Of a stretch of 64,000 bases of DNA, positions 11,465 through 21,163 are shown one piece after another; position 1 is the first letter of the stretch, and every line of letters starts with the position of its first letter. The notes beneath the pieces are model-generated. The model saw only the letters and a list, made by a program, of their open reading frames with translations. It searched no databases and was not told where the DNA came from. The stretch is taken from contig NZ_MKSM01000094.1 of NCBI RefSeq assembly GCF_001897285.1, positions 1 to 64,000 on the forward strand, in the 5' to 3' direction. Both the position numbers and the translations under genes were made by a program. The stretch is from Nitrobacter sp. 62-23. GTDB lineage: Bacteria > Pseudomonadota > Alphaproteobacteria > Rhizobiales > Xanthobacteraceae.

Positions 11465-13216
11465 TCAGCCCTCGTAAGCTTCCGCTGAAGCCCGACCGGC
11501 GCGTGAGACGAGGTCTTCATCCGGCTTCGGCAACGGTTTGCCTGAATCGCGAAACCGGTTGGTGATGGGATAACGGCGGTCACGGCCGAAATTCCTGCGC
11601 GTGACCTTGACGCCCGGCGCCGCCTGCCGGCGCTTGTATTCGGCGATGTTCAGCAGGCGATCGATCCGTGCGACCGTTTCTCGGTCGAACCCTTCCGCGA
11701 CGATCGATGCCAATGGCTCCTCGCGCTCGACCAGCCGTTCGAGGATCGCGTCGAGTTGATCGTAGGGCGGCAGCGAATCCTGATCGAGCTGGTTTTCGCG
11801 CAGTTCCGCCGTTGGCGGCCGGGCGATCGTGCTGGGCGGGATCACCTCGCCCGAAGGCCCGAGCGCGCCGTCCGGCTTCCATGCGTTGCGCAGGCTGGCC
11901 AGCCGGAACACCTCGGTCTTGTAGATATCCTTGATCGGATTGAAGCCGCCGTTCATGTCGCCATACAGCGTGGCGTAGCCCACCGACATTTCCGACTTGT
12001 TGCCGGTGGTCACCACCATCGCGCCGGTTTTGTTTGAGATCGCCATCAACAGCGTGCCGCGAGCGCGCGACTGTAGATTTTCCTCGGTGATATCGCGCGG
12101 AAGCCCTGCGAACGTGGCGGAGAGAATTTCTTCAAAACCGTTCACCGCCGGCGCGATCGGCAGCACATCGTAGCGCATGCCGAGCGCCTTTGCGAGCATC
12201 GCGGCATCGTCGAGCGAGACCTGCTCGGTGAAGCGGAACGGCAGCATGACGCCGCGAACGCTTTCCGCTCCGAGAGCATCGACGGCGATGGCTGCGCATA
12301 GAGCGGAGTCGATGCCGCCGGACACGCCGAGCAGCACGCCGGGAAAGCCGTTCTTCCGGACGTAGTCCCGCAAGCCCAGCACGCATGCGGCATAGTCGGC
12401 CTTGTCGCCTTCGAGTTGAGACGCCACCGGTCCGGTGCAATGCCAACCGGCCGCGGATCTGGTCCATTGCAGCGTGACGACGCTTTCCTCGAAAGAAGGA
12501 AGCTGCGCGGCCAGCGTGCGGTCGGCGTTCAGCACGAAAGAGGCGCCGTCGAACACCAGTTCGTCCTGGCCGCCGACCTGATTGAGATAGACCAGCGGCA
12601 AATCGCTTTCGGTCACGCGCGCGACCGAGATCGACAGCCTGATGTCGCTTTTGCCCTTCGCATAGGGCGAGCCGTTGGGGACGAGGAGAAGTTCCGCGCC
12701 GGTTTCCGCCAGGCACTCGACCACATTTTCGTACTCGGCGGATTCCTCGACCCAGGTGTCCTCGCAGATCGGCACGCCGATCCGCACGCCCCGAATTTTC
12801 AAGGGTCCACCGACCGGTCCCCTCGCGAACACGCGTTTCTCGTCGAACACGCCGTAATTCGGAAGATTGACCTTGAAGCGGATCGCCGCGACCCGTCCCT
12901 CATCGAGCAGCGCATAAGCATTATAAAGCTTGCCGTCGTCCACCCATGGGGTGCCGATCAGCATGGCCGGCCCGCCGTCGGCGGTCTCGCGCGCGAGATC
13001 CTCGACAGCTTCGCGGCACGCCGCCTGGAACGCGGGCTTCAGCACCAGATCCTCGGGCGGATAGCCAGCGATAAACAATTCCGGAAGCGCAACCAGTGCG
13101 GCGCCGTCCGCCCCGGCCTGCGCGCGCGCGGCGCGAGCCTTGGCGGCGTTGCCGGCGATGTCTCCAACGATCGGATTCAACTGGCCGAGCGTGATCTTGA
13201 AGCTGGTTACGGTCAT
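11465..13216 (-). CDS. nadE: Glutamine-dependent NAD+ synthetase
   Basis: Final step of NAD synthesis, amidating nicotinate adenine dinucleotide with ammonia from glutamine. The 583-residue product has an N-terminal nitrilase-type glutaminase with the catalytic triad Glu46, Lys115 and Cys151 (in PICEDTW), and a C-terminal synthetase with the ATP pyrophosphatase loop SGGIDS at 298-303. ATG 13216 (MTVTSFKITLGQLNP) is chosen from the family start. Single gene on the minus strand. Confidence 0.95.
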   Translation of the reverse strand: MTVTSFKITLGQLNPIVGDIAGNAAKARAARAQAGADGAALVALPELFIAGYPPEDLVLKPAFQAACREAVEDLARETADGGPAMLIGTPWVDDGKLYNAYALLDEGRVAAIRFKVNLPNYGVFDEKRVFARGPVGGPLKIRGVRIGVPICEDTWVEESAEYENVVECLAETGAELLLVPNGSPYAKGKSDIRLSISVARVTESDLPLVYLNQVGGQDELVFDGASFVLNADRTLAAQLPSFEESVVTLQWTRSAAGWHCTGPVASQLEGDKADYAACVLGLRDYVRKNGFPGVLLGVSGGIDSALCAAIAVDALGAESVRGVMLPFRFTEQVSLDDAAMLAKALGMRYDVLPIAPAVNGFEEILSATFAGLPRDITEENLQSRARGTLLMAISNKTGAMVVTTGNKSEMSVGYATLYGDMNGGFNPIKDIYKTEVFRLASLRNAWKPDGALGPSGEVIPPSTIARPPTAELRENQLDQDSLPPYDQLDAILERLVEREEPLASIVAEGFDRETVARIDRLLNIAEYKRRQAAPGVKVTRRNFGRDRRYPITNRFRDSGKPLPKPDEDLVSRAGRASAEAYEG

Positions 13217-13264
13217 GGATGCACGTTGCCCGCCGGCCTCGCCTTGCTGCAATGGTCACGCTTA

Positions 13265-13325
13265 TAGCGGTTTCGAGGGACGTGGACAGCGGTTCGGGTC
13301 AAGAAAACACGTCCGATCAAACTAA
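13265..13325. repeat. Family 1 palindromic repeat, partial copy C
   Basis: TAGCGGTTTCGAGGGACGTG, then GCGGTTCGGGTCAAGAAAAC, is a diverged copy of the outer palindrome seen at 1763 and 49800, lying between nadE and dgkA and touching the dgkA stop codon. No second hairpin is present. Confidence 0.6.
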
Positions 13326-13675
13326 AGGAGGCCCATGCGTTCAACGATGGCGCTTCCCCAGGTCAGCCCGAGGATGAGCAGCGCCACGCCGACCGCGGCC
13401 GAGCCGATGTCCTTGACGTGCCCGATTTGCGGATCGTGATCGGTCGTCAATCGATCCGCCAGTTTTTCGATTGCGGTATTCAGAAGTTCAATCGCCAGAA
13501 GCAGCAGAACCACCGCCACGAGTTCGACACGCCGGGCCGCCGTCGCTCCGACAAGCCACGCCAGCGGCAACGCCAGCAGGAGCGCGAACAATTCCTGCCG
13601 GATGGCCTGCTCGGAGCGGATGGCAAAATTCAATCCGTTCCAGCTATTGATGGTGGCGCGCCATAAGCGCAACAC
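13322..13675 (-). CDS. dgkA: Diacylglycerol kinase (DgkA family)
   Basis: Small integral-membrane kinase that recycles diacylglycerol to phosphatidic acid. Three hydrophobic helices and the signature ELLNTAIEKLADR followed by KDIGSAAV are clear. With the GTG at 13675 the product is 117 residues, the usual size, and begins one base after the TGA of the DAHP synthase gene (13677-13679). An ATG at 13744 would extend it but would overlap the upstream gene by 68 bp and add residues atypical of the family. Likely cotranscribed with the upstream gene. Confidence 0.88.
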   Translation of the reverse strand: MLRLWRATINSWNGLNFAIRSEQAIRQELFALLLALPLAWLVGATAARRVELVAVVLLLLAIELLNTAIEKLADRLTTDHDPQIGHVKDIGSAAVGVALLILGLTWGSAIVERMGLL

Positions 13676-13676
13676 C

Positions 13677-15065
13677 TCAGAAACCCGCGACTGCGGGGAT
13701 CGGCTTGACCTTGCCCGCCCGATCCTGCCTGAGCAATTCGGCAATCAGGAACGCCATGTCGATCGACTGCTCGGCGTTCAGGCGCGGATCGCAGACGGTG
13801 TGATAGCGGTCGTTGAGGTCCTCGTCCGTGATGGCGCGCGCGCCGCCGATACATTCGGTGACGTTCTGTCCGGTCATTTCCAGATGAACGCCGCCGGCAT
13901 GCGTGCCCTCCGCGGCATGAATGCTGAAGAACGACTTGACCTCCGACAGGATGCGGTCGAACGGCCGGGTCTTGTAGCCGCTGGTCGAGGTGACGGTGTT
14001 GCCGTGCATCGGATCGCAGGACCACACGACAACGCGGCCCTCGCGCTGCACCGCGCGGATCAGTTGCGGCAGGTAATCGCCGACCTTGTCCGAGCCGAAG
14101 CGGCCGATCAGCGTCAGCCGCCCCGGCTCGTTGTCCGGATTGAGCACGTCGATCAGCTTCAAGAGTTCATCCGGCTTGAGCGAGGGGCCGCACTTCAGCC
14201 CGATCGGATTTCTGATGCCGCGGAAATATTCGACGTGGCCATGATCGAGCTGACGGGTGCGGTCGCCGACCCAGATGAAATGGCCTGAGGTCGCGTACCA
14301 GTCGCCGGTCGTGGAATCGATCCGCGTCAGGGCCTGCTCGTAGCCGAGCAGCAACGCCTCGTGGCTGGTGTAGATATCGGTCGCCCGCAGTTCGGGGTGA
14401 CTCTCCAGGTTGAGTCCGCAGGCGCGCATGAAGTTGAGTGCGTCGGAAATACGGTCGGCCAGTTCCTTGTAGCGCCGCGACTGCTGGGAATCCTTGATGA
14501 AACCCAGCATCCACTGATGCACGCTGCCGAGATTGGCGAAACCTCCGGTCGCGAAGGCTCGCAACAGGTTCAGCGTCGCGGCCGATTGCCGATAGGCCAT
14601 GATCTGACGATGCGGATCGGGCACGCGCGACTGCGCGGTGAAGGCGATGTCGTTGACGATGTCGCCGCGATAGCTCGGCAGTTCGACGCCGTCGATTTTC
14701 TCCATCGGCGACGAGCGCGGCTTGGCAAACTGGCCGGCAATGCGGCCGACCTTCACGACCGGCAGCGCGCCGGCATAGGTCAGGACCACCGCCATCTGCA
14801 GCAGCACGCGGAAGAAGTCGCGGATGTTGTTGGCGCCGTGCTCGGCGAAGCTCTCGGCGCAGTCGCCGCCCTGCAGCAAAAACGCCTCGCCGTTTGCGAC
14901 TCGGGCCAGGGCCTTCTTCAGATTGCGCGCCTCACCCGCAAAAACCAGCGGCGGAAACGTGGCGAGCTGTGCCTCGACTTCGCCCAATGATTTCGCATCC
15001 GGATAATCCGGCATTTGCTGCACGGGCCTGGCCCGCCAGCTATCGGGTGTCCACCGTTCGGACAT
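13677..15065 (-). CDS. 3-deoxy-7-phosphoheptulonate synthase, class II
   Basis: First enzyme of the shikimate pathway (phosphoenolpyruvate plus erythrose 4-phosphate). The 462-residue product is of the plant/class II type: starts [11 protein letters not shown], then [23 protein letters not shown], the long helical region with [32 protein letters not shown] and [15 protein letters not shown]. The start at ATG 15065 is preceded by CAGGAG. In this family feedback control by aromatic amino acids is usual, but nothing here shows it. Downstream dgkA follows without a gap. Confidence 0.94.
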   Translation of the reverse strand: MSERWTPDSWRARPVQQMPDYPDAKSLGEVEAQLATFPPLVFAGEARNLKKALARVANGEAFLLQGGDCAESFAEHGANNIRDFFRVLLQMAVVLTYAGALPVVKVGRIAGQFAKPRSSPMEKIDGVELPSYRGDIVNDIAFTAQSRVPDPHRQIMAYRQSAATLNLLRAFATGGFANLGSVHQWMLGFIKDSQQSRRYKELADRISDALNFMRACGLNLESHPELRATDIYTSHEALLLGYEQALTRIDSTTGDWYATSGHFIWVGDRTRQLDHGHVEYFRGIRNPIGLKCGPSLKPDELLKLIDVLNPDNEPGRLTLIGRFGSDKVGDYLPQLIRAVQREGRVVVWSCDPMHGNTVTSTSGYKTRPFDRILSEVKSFFSIHAAEGTHAGGVHLEMTGQNVTECIGGARAITDEDLNDRYHTVCDPRLNAEQSIDMAFLIAELLRQDRAGKVKPIPAVAGF

Positions 15066-15329
15066 GAGGTCAAACTCCTGAGGAAAAACCGCCACTTATC
15101 GGGGAAGCGGCGACGAGCCCGTATATACACAGGCTGGCCGCGTCGCGCCAGTTGGCATTAAGTTTCGCCACGCAAGGCATTGAAATAAAAAAGTAATTCC
15201 ATAAACCGGACTTGTCCGGCTCGCCTGTGCGTCAGCCTCGGCCGAATCCGGGTTGGTTCCGCTGCGGATGCTCGATCACCGGCATGGCATTGGCATGACC
15301 GCAACGACTTGAACCGCCGCTGAAAGTCC

Positions 15330-16715
15330 TCACTCCGCCGCTTCACGCACGTGACGGGCTGTCGGCGTCCGCATGGTCACGAGTTCTTCCGCCGCCGTGG
15401 GATGCAACGCCATCGTCGCATCGAAATCTGCCTTCTTCGCCTTCATCCTGATCGCGATGCCGAGAACCTGCACCATCTCGGCAGCGCCGTCGCCGACGAT
15501 GTGACAGCCCAGCACGCGATCCGTCGTCGCGTCCACCACGAGCTTCATCAGAATGCGGGTGTCGCGGCCGGATAGCGTCGCCTTCATCGGTCGGAACGTC
15601 GTCTTGTAGATATCGACGCTGTTGAACTGCTCGCGCGCCTGCGCCTCCGTCAGCCCCACCGTGCCGACCTCCGGTTGCGAGAAGACCGCGGTCGGAATGT
15701 CGGCATGATCCACGCGCGTGGGTTTGTCGCCAAACACCGTATCCGCAAACGCATGGCCCTCGCGGATGGCGACCGGCGTCAGGTTGAAGCGATGCGTAAC
15801 GTCGCCGACCGCGTAGATGTGCGGCACGCTGGTTCGCGAAAAGCCATCGACGGCGACGCCGCCGTTCTTCGGATTGATGGCAACGCCGGCCTTTTCAAGC
15901 CCGAGGTTTGCGACATTGGGATGCCGGCCGATCGCAAACAGCACCTGATCGGAGGCAACGCTCGACCCGTTCGACAGATGAGACGTGAACTCGTCGCCGT
16001 GCCAATCGACCCTGTCGACAGTGCATCCCGTCAGGACGGTGATGCCGTCCTTTTCCATCTCGGCGCGGACATGCGCGCGGACATCGTCGTCGAAACCGCG
16101 CAGGATATTGTCGCCGCGATAGATCAGCGTCACATCGCTGCCGAATCCGGCGAAGATGCAGGCGAATTCAAGCGCGATATATCCGCCGCCCTGGATCGCA
16201 ATCCGCTTCGGCAACTTCGCAAGATGAAACACCTCGTTGGACGAGATCACATGCTCGATGCCGGGAATGGACCGCCCGTGGTTGGGCGCGCCGCCCGTTG
16301 CGATCAGCACATGCTTGGAGCGGATTGTCTCGCCCGTCGCAAGCCGCAGCGTGTGCGGGTCGTCGAACACCGCCCTCGCCTTGACGACGCGCACGCCCGC
16401 CTTCTCGACGGTGGACGTATAGGCTGCCTCCAGCCGGGCAATCTCCCTGTCCTTGTTGGCGATCAGCGTCGGCCAGTCGAAGGTGGCGGAGGGGATCGAC
16501 CAGCCAAAGCCGGCGGCATCCTCGATGTCGTGGCGGATGTGAGATCCGTAGACCAGGAGCTTCTTCGGCACACAGCCCCGGATGACACAGGTGCCGCCCA
16601 TCCGGTATTCCTCGGCGACCATGACGCGCGCGCCATAGCCGGCGGCGATGCGAGCGGCGCGGACGCCGCCCGATCCACCGCCTATGACGAACAGATCGAC
16701 GTCGAAATCAGCCAT
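15330..16715 (-). CDS. gor: Glutathione-disulfide reductase
   Basis: NADPH-dependent flavoenzyme that reduces oxidised glutathione. FAD-binding GGGSGGVRAAR is at about 12-22 and the redox-active disulfide is Cys43/Cys48 in GGTCVIRGCVPKK. The NAD(P) Rossmann segment contains GGGYIALEFACIFAGFG, and the dimerisation domain ends with MALHPTAAEELVTMR, which carries the catalytic His-Glu pair. Length of 461 is normal. The DUF2059 gene lies upstream on the same strand, 31 bp away. Confidence 0.93.
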   Translation of the reverse strand: MADFDVDLFVIGGGSGGVRAARIAAGYGARVMVAEEYRMGGTCVIRGCVPKKLLVYGSHIRHDIEDAAGFGWSIPSATFDWPTLIANKDREIARLEAAYTSTVEKAGVRVVKARAVFDDPHTLRLATGETIRSKHVLIATGGAPNHGRSIPGIEHVISSNEVFHLAKLPKRIAIQGGGYIALEFACIFAGFGSDVTLIYRGDNILRGFDDDVRAHVRAEMEKDGITVLTGCTVDRVDWHGDEFTSHLSNGSSVASDQVLFAIGRHPNVANLGLEKAGVAINPKNGGVAVDGFSRTSVPHIYAVGDVTHRFNLTPVAIREGHAFADTVFGDKPTRVDHADIPTAVFSQPEVGTVGLTEAQAREQFNSVDIYKTTFRPMKATLSGRDTRILMKLVVDATTDRVLGCHIVGDGAAEMVQVLGIAIRMKAKKADFDATMALHPTAAEELVTMRTPTARHVREAAE

Positions 16716-16746
16716 GCCGAAGCCCGACCGGAGTCAGATTTCCTTA

Positions 16747-17256
16747 TCAGATTTCCTTGCCGCGCTTGCGCATTTCCGCGCGGAATTCGCCGTTGACCAC
16801 CGCCGCGAACTGCTGCGCCCACTGGTTCATGAATGCCATGCTCGCCTCGATCGCCTTGGGCTCCTGCGTGATCAACTTCTGTCCCAGCGGGGATTTGTAA
16901 AAGGTGACCAGGTCCTTCAACTCCTGCTCGGTAAAATGGCTGGCATAAATCTTCGCCATGCCGTCACCGATCTCCTTTTCGCGACCCGCCAGCGACTTGG
17001 CAACGATCAGCGCGACCTCGTTGAGATCCTTCTGGTAGTTCAGATTGGATTGAAGCAGCGTGGTCTTGGTCCGCTCCACCATGCCCGGAACAGCATTCGC
17101 GTACATCGCGTTCGCGTGCTTGAGCGTCAGAAGCTCTTTGGCCGAGGCGATGGCGGCGGCCGTCGGCTGCGCGGTCTGCTGAGCCAGCGCGGTGCCTGAG
17201 AACGCCAGCGCCACGGCAAGGCAAGCCGTCGGCAGAATTCTTGAAAGACCCTTCAT
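16747..17256 (-). CDS. DUF2059 domain-containing exported protein
   Basis: A 169-residue protein with a signal peptide (MKGLSRILPTACLAVALAF, cleavage near ALAQ). The mature part is helical and matches the DUF2059 pattern: SHFTEQELKDLVTFYKSPLGQKL and the PKAIEAS segment. Function unknown; many alphaproteobacteria carry one between rpiA and gor, so probably periplasmic housekeeping. ATG 17256 is chosen because the signal peptide starts there; upstream frame overlaps rpiA. Confidence 0.85.
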   Translation of the reverse strand: MKGLSRILPTACLAVALAFSGTALAQQTAQPTAAAIASAKELLTLKHANAMYANAVPGMVERTKTTLLQSNLNYQKDLNEVALIVAKSLAGREKEIGDGMAKIYASHFTEQELKDLVTFYKSPLGQKLITQEPKAIEASMAFMNQWAQQFAAVVNGEFRAEMRKRGKEI

Positions 17257-17278
17257 CTCGATTCTCCTGATTGCGGCG

Positions 17279-17977
17279 TTAGCGCCGCTCAACAACGCGA
17301 ATTCCCTGTGCGCCCGCCAACATCGCCACACGCGCCAGACCAATGAACAGTCCGTGCTCGACGACGCCAGGGATCGGATTCAACAGCCCGGCCAGCTGGG
17401 ATGCATCGGGTATTTGCCCGAGGCTGGCATCGAAAATCCAGTGGCCGCCATCGGTGACGAAAGCATGGCCGTCCGGCCCCTTTCGGACGGCCAGTTGACC
17501 CGAAACGCCGGCTTTCGCGAACGCATCGGTAATGGCGCGGCGCGTCGCCGCCAGCCCGAATGGAATGACTTCGATCGGCAAGGGAAACCTGCCAAGGCTC
17601 GCCACCCACTTCGTCTCGTCAGCGATCACGATCATGCGCTCCGACGCCGCCGCCACGATCTTCTCGCGCAGCAGCGCCCCGCCGCCGCCCTTGATCAGGT
17701 TCAAGTCGGAATCGATTTCGTCGGCGCCGTCGACCGTCAGATCGAGCCGGTCGAGATCGTCCAGGGTGGTCAGCGGAATGCGGCACCGCTCTGCGTTGGC
17801 TCGCGTTGCTTCGGATGTCGGCACGCCGACGACCTTCAGCCCCTCCCGGACGCGCTCGCCCAGAAGCTCGACAAAGTGCCTGGCGGTGGATCCCGTCCCC
17901 AGGCCCAGTTTCATGCCGTCCTCAACGTATTCAAGGGCGCGCGCCGCAGCCTGTCTTTTCAATTCATCCAACGTCAT
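17279..17977 (-). CDS. rpiA: Ribose-5-phosphate isomerase A
   Basis: Interconverts ribose 5-phosphate and ribulose 5-phosphate in the pentose phosphate and Calvin routes. The 232-residue product shows GLGTGSTA (phosphate loop), TVDGADEID with the catalytic Asp, and [16 protein letters not shown] with the catalytic Glu and Lys. It is the first gene of a probable rpiA-DUF2059-gor unit on the minus strand. Confidence 0.95.
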   Translation of the reverse strand: MTLDELKRQAAARALEYVEDGMKLGLGTGSTARHFVELLGERVREGLKVVGVPTSEATRANAERCRIPLTTLDDLDRLDLTVDGADEIDSDLNLIKGGGGALLREKIVAAASERMIVIADETKWVASLGRFPLPIEVIPFGLAATRRAITDAFAKAGVSGQLAVRKGPDGHAFVTDGGHWIFDASLGQIPDASQLAGLLNPIPGVVEHGLFIGLARVAMLAGAQGIRVVERR

Positions 17978-18020
17978 GAAGACCTCGATCTTGCACAGTC
18001 TCGCCTTGCCCGCGTCCCTC

Positions 18021-18125
18021 TAGAGCATGATCCCGAAAAGTGGAAATCGGTTTTCGGGTAAGATCTTGCTCGATCAATAGAGAGATTAAGGCTGGAGGGC
18101 TGATCAACGCGGTTGGATCAGACCC
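18021..18125. repeat. Family 2 two-hairpin repeat, copy 1
   Basis: The element starts TAGAGCATGATCCCGAAAAG, continues with CGGTTTTCGG and GATCTTGCTC, and ends with a hairpin at 18097-18125 (CTGATCAAC and GTTGGATCAG around GCG). The same order of parts occurs, inverted, at 25879-25975. It lies in the 321-bp gap between rpiA and gph. Nothing else is recognised there. Confidence 0.75.
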
Positions 18126-18298
18126 CCAGCGTCCGGAGTCCACGTCCAGGTTTGCCGCAACGACATGCAAACCCGGCGGGACACTAGCTATCCGCAAGGA
18201 ACAGGGCAATCGGGCGTTTGCGGCCGGCGGATTGGAGCATTTGCCGAGGCCGCATTTCTCTTGCATGTCTGGCGCGAGGCGGGTACCGATCCGCCATT

Positions 18299-18997
18299 AT
18301 GACACTTTCCCCTTTTCCAATGGTCGTGTTCGACCTCGACGGGACGCTGGTCGATACAGCGCCCGACCTCGCCGCCGCGCTCAATTTCGTTCTGGACCGC
18401 GAAGGCCTGCGCACGGTGTCGTTGCCGACAGCCCGCTCGATGATCGGCGCCGGGGTTCGGCGCATGATCGAGCGCGGCCTCGAGCACGACGATCATCCCG
18501 CGACGCCGGACGACATCACGCGGATGATGGGCGACTTCATCGACTATTACACCGCCCATATCGCCGATGCGTCGCGTCCGTTCGAGGGACTTGTCGAGGC
18601 GCTCGACGAACTGGCGGCGCGAGGGTACCGTTTCGCGGTCTGCACCAACAAGCTGGAATCGCTCGCCAAGCTGTTGCTTGACCAGTTGGGATTGAGCTCG
18701 CGGTTTTCTGCAATCTGCGGAGGCGACACCTTTGGCGTGTCCAAACCGGATCCGGCGATATTGCAGCAGACGGTCGCACGCGCGGGCGGGAGCCTGCGGG
18801 CCACCATTATGGTGGGCGATGCGGGTCCCGACGTCGGAGTCGCGCGCCGGGCCGGAATCCCGGTCATCGGAGTTACGTTCGGTTATACGGAAACCCCGAT
18901 CGCGGAACTCAAACCCGACCGCGTCATCAGCCATATGAGGGAGTTGCCGGACAGCATCGCGGCGTTGCAGACCCCGATGCTGAACGTAACAGGCTGA
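18299..18997 (+). CDS. gph: Phosphoglycolate phosphatase (HAD superfamily)
   Basis: A 232-residue HAD hydrolase predicted to dephosphorylate 2-phosphoglycolate, the waste product of Rubisco oxygenation and DNA repair. Motif I is FDLDGTLVDT with the nucleophile Asp near residue 12, motif II is in the VCTNK segment, motif III is the Lys of SKPDPAIL and motif IV is VGDAGPDV. Helical cap between about 20 and 90. Start at ATG 18299; the ATG seven codons later is a possible alternative. Other phosphosugar substrates cannot be excluded. Confidence 0.82.
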   Translation: MTLSPFPMVVFDLDGTLVDTAPDLAAALNFVLDREGLRTVSLPTARSMIGAGVRRMIERGLEHDDHPATPDDITRMMGDFIDYYTAHIADASRPFEGLVEALDELAARGYRFAVCTNKLESLAKLLLDQLGLSSRFSAICGGDTFGVSKPDPAILQQTVARAGGSLRATIMVGDAGPDVGVARRAGIPVIGVTFGYTETPIAELKPDRVISHMRELPDSIAALQTPMLNVTG

Positions 18998-19340
18998 TTT
19001 ATCTGTCGGAATTCAACCTCGTCAGCATGGTTGATGTCGGTTGCGATCAGCTATTGCGGCCGCCAGCGCTTTTGTGGTCCGAACGGAAGGGCACGGCAGT
19101 TCGTCGCAGCTTGAAGCGACGGGCCGATCCAAAGCAGCCTGCGCCCGCCACCACGGCGCCGGCAGCTTAGCCCGCGACGGCAACGCCTTTTTCCCGATCC
19201 CCTCTCCCGCACTCAAACCCGCACCCGCCGGTTAACTCTTGCGCATCGCAGCAGAGCTGACGCATTGTGCGGCGGCCATAACTTGCCTAGATTAGAAAAG
19301 AAACAAATACCGCTCGCGCCGTTGCAACAAGGCAAATTGA
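18998..19340. other. 343-bp gap upstream of moaA
   Basis: No credible gene, tRNA or riboswitch fold was recognised. The last 90 bases, from about 19250, are AT-richer and probably hold the moaA promoter, but I cannot assign -35 and -10 boxes with confidence. Confidence 0.4.
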
Positions 19341-20375
19341 ATGACCGGTACCTCTGCTCTTACCGAGGCTTCTGCTTCCGCCCGGAAAATGATCGACCCG
19401 TTTGGCCGGTCCATCAGCTATTTGCGCGTATCGGTCACGGATCGCTGCGACCTTCGCTGCTTCTATTGCATGTCCGAAGACATGACTTTTCTGCCGAAGG
19501 TCGACCTGCTCACTCTGGAAGAGCTTGACCGCCTGTGCTCGGCGTTCATCGCCAAGGGCGTGCGCAAGCTGCGGCTGACCGGTGGTGAGCCGCTGGTGCG
19601 CCGTAACGTGATGTCGCTATTCCATTCGCTGTCGCGTCACCTGCAGACCGGGGCTCTGAACGAACTGACGCTCACGACCAACGGATCGCAACTGGCCCGT
19701 TTCGCTTCCGAGCTGAAGGATTGCGGCGTGCGGCGGATCAACGTGTCGCTCGACACGCTCGATCCGACCAAGTTTCGCGAGATCACGCGCTGGGGCGACA
19801 TGCAGAAGGTCATGGCCGGGATCGATGCGGCGCAAGCCGCCGGCCTCGCCGTCAAGATCAACGCGGTCGCTCTCAAAGGTCTCAACGAAGACGAAATTCC
19901 ATCTCTGATGGAGTGGGCGCACGGCCGGGGCATGGCGCTGACCCTCATCGAGGTCATGCCGATGGGCGACATCGGACAGTCCCGCACCGACCAGTATCTG
20001 CCGTTGTCGATGGTGCGCGCCCGGCTCGCCAGCCAGTACACCCTCACCGATCTGGATGACAGCACGGGCGGTCCCGCCCGCTACGTCCGGGTCAGCGAAA
20101 CCGGCGGCAAACTCGGCTTCATCACGCCGATGACCCACAATTTCTGCGAGTCCTGCAACCGCGTCCGCATCACCTGCACGGGCACCCTGCACACCTGCCT
20201 CGGCCATGAAGACGCTTCGGACCTACGCCGGCCGCTGCGCGCGTCCGCCAGCGACGATCTGCTGTACGAAACCATCGATCGCGCCATTGGTCTGAAGCCG
20301 AAAGGCCATGACTTCATCATCGACCGCCACAACCGCCCAAGCGTGAGTCGGCACATGAGCGTCACCGGCGGTTAG
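19341..20375 (+). CDS. moaA: GTP 3',8-cyclase (molybdenum cofactor synthesis)
   Basis: Radical SAM enzyme that, with MoaC, turns GTP into cyclic pyranopterin monophosphate. The N-terminal cluster motif CDLRCFYC gives Cys36, Cys40 and Cys43; the C-terminal cluster is in [21 protein letters not shown] is the SAM-binding GGE motif. The 344-residue product ends in SVTGG, the conserved GG-type tail needed for GTP cyclisation. It stands alone here; the molybdenum hydroxylase operon at 30.3-34.0 kb would be a consumer of its product. Confidence 0.95.
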   Translation: MTGTSALTEASASARKMIDPFGRSISYLRVSVTDRCDLRCFYCMSEDMTFLPKVDLLTLEELDRLCSAFIAKGVRKLRLTGGEPLVRRNVMSLFHSLSRHLQTGALNELTLTTNGSQLARFASELKDCGVRRINVSLDTLDPTKFREITRWGDMQKVMAGIDAAQAAGLAVKINAVALKGLNEDEIPSLMEWAHGRGMALTLIEVMPMGDIGQSRTDQYLPLSMVRARLASQYTLTDLDDSTGGPARYVRVSETGGKLGFITPMTHNFCESCNRVRITCTGTLHTCLGHEDASDLRRPLRASASDDLLYETIDRAIGLKPKGHDFIIDRHNRPSVSRHMSVTGG

Positions 20376-20623
20376 GCGAATAAGCGCGCGCGGACGGCGC
20401 CGCTCAAAACTCCCTCGATATCAACAAGCCTCCGGTTGACGGCGGCAGTCCGACGCTGGAATGGTGCGCCGGCTTCATGGTACGCGGGCCGGCGGCCCGC
20501 TGCATTTCCATGAAAGCGCCGAAACTCCGCGGCCTGACGCGTAGCCTGTCCTGTAATGGCTTGCGCGCCGTGCCGTTCTGCAATCCGGCTTCCAAAATCG
20601 CGGCCGGCCGCGAGGAGGATGTG

Positions 20624-21163
20624 ATGCGTCCGTTTCTGGCCCTGAGCGCGGCCATCGACCAGCTCAACGAAAAGATCGGATCCATCTGCAATGTCCTCGT
20701 GCTGCTCGCTGTCCTGGTGAGCGCCGGCAACGCGATGGTCCGGTACGCCTTCGACTACAGTTCGAACGGCTGGCTCGAATTGCAGTGGTACATGTTCGCC
20801 GTCCTCGTGATGTTCGGCGCGTCCTACACCTTCAAGCGCAATGAGCACGTCCGCGTCGAGATCTTCTATCTGTTCCTGTCCGAGCGCGGCAGACTCTGGC
20901 TCGATCTCATCGGCACCCTCTTCTTTCTGATTCCCGCCTGCCTGTTGCTGAGCTACCTGTCATGGCCGTTCTTCATGCAGTCCTACGCGGTCGGCGAAAT
21001 GTCGGGAAATGCCGGCGGCCTGGTCCGCTGGCCGATCAAGCTCGTCATCCCGGCCGGTTTTGTGATGCTGGCACTTCAGGGCGTCTCGGAAGTGATCAAG
21101 CGCGTTGCGGCGCTGCAAGGCAGCGTCACGATCGATACGACGTATGAGAGACCGACCCAATGA
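20624..21163 (+). CDS. dctQ: TRAP transporter small permease (DctQ)
   Basis: Four-helix membrane subunit of a tripartite ATP-independent periplasmic transporter, 179 residues. Motifs typical of DctQ are visible: VRYAFDYSSNGWLELQWY, FGASYTFKRNEHVRVE. The ATG at 20624 is preceded by GAGGAGGAT (20611-20619), a strong ribosome binding site, which decides the start over a longer frame from 20477. The stop overlaps the dctM start (ATGA at 21160-21163), so the two are translationally coupled. Confidence 0.92.
   Translation: MRPFLALSAAIDQLNEKIGSICNVLVLLAVLVSAGNAMVRYAFDYSSNGWLELQWYMFAVLVMFGASYTFKRNEHVRVEIFYLFLSERGRLWLDLIGTLFFLIPACLLLSYLSWPFFMQSYAVGEMSGNAGGLVRWPIKLVIPAGFVMLALQGVSEVIKRVAALQGSVTIDTTYERPTQ

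Noticed and set aside
18998-19340. Molybdenum cofactor riboswitch upstream of moaA
   Set aside because: I could not fold the characteristic multi-stem element, and no conserved core motif was visible.
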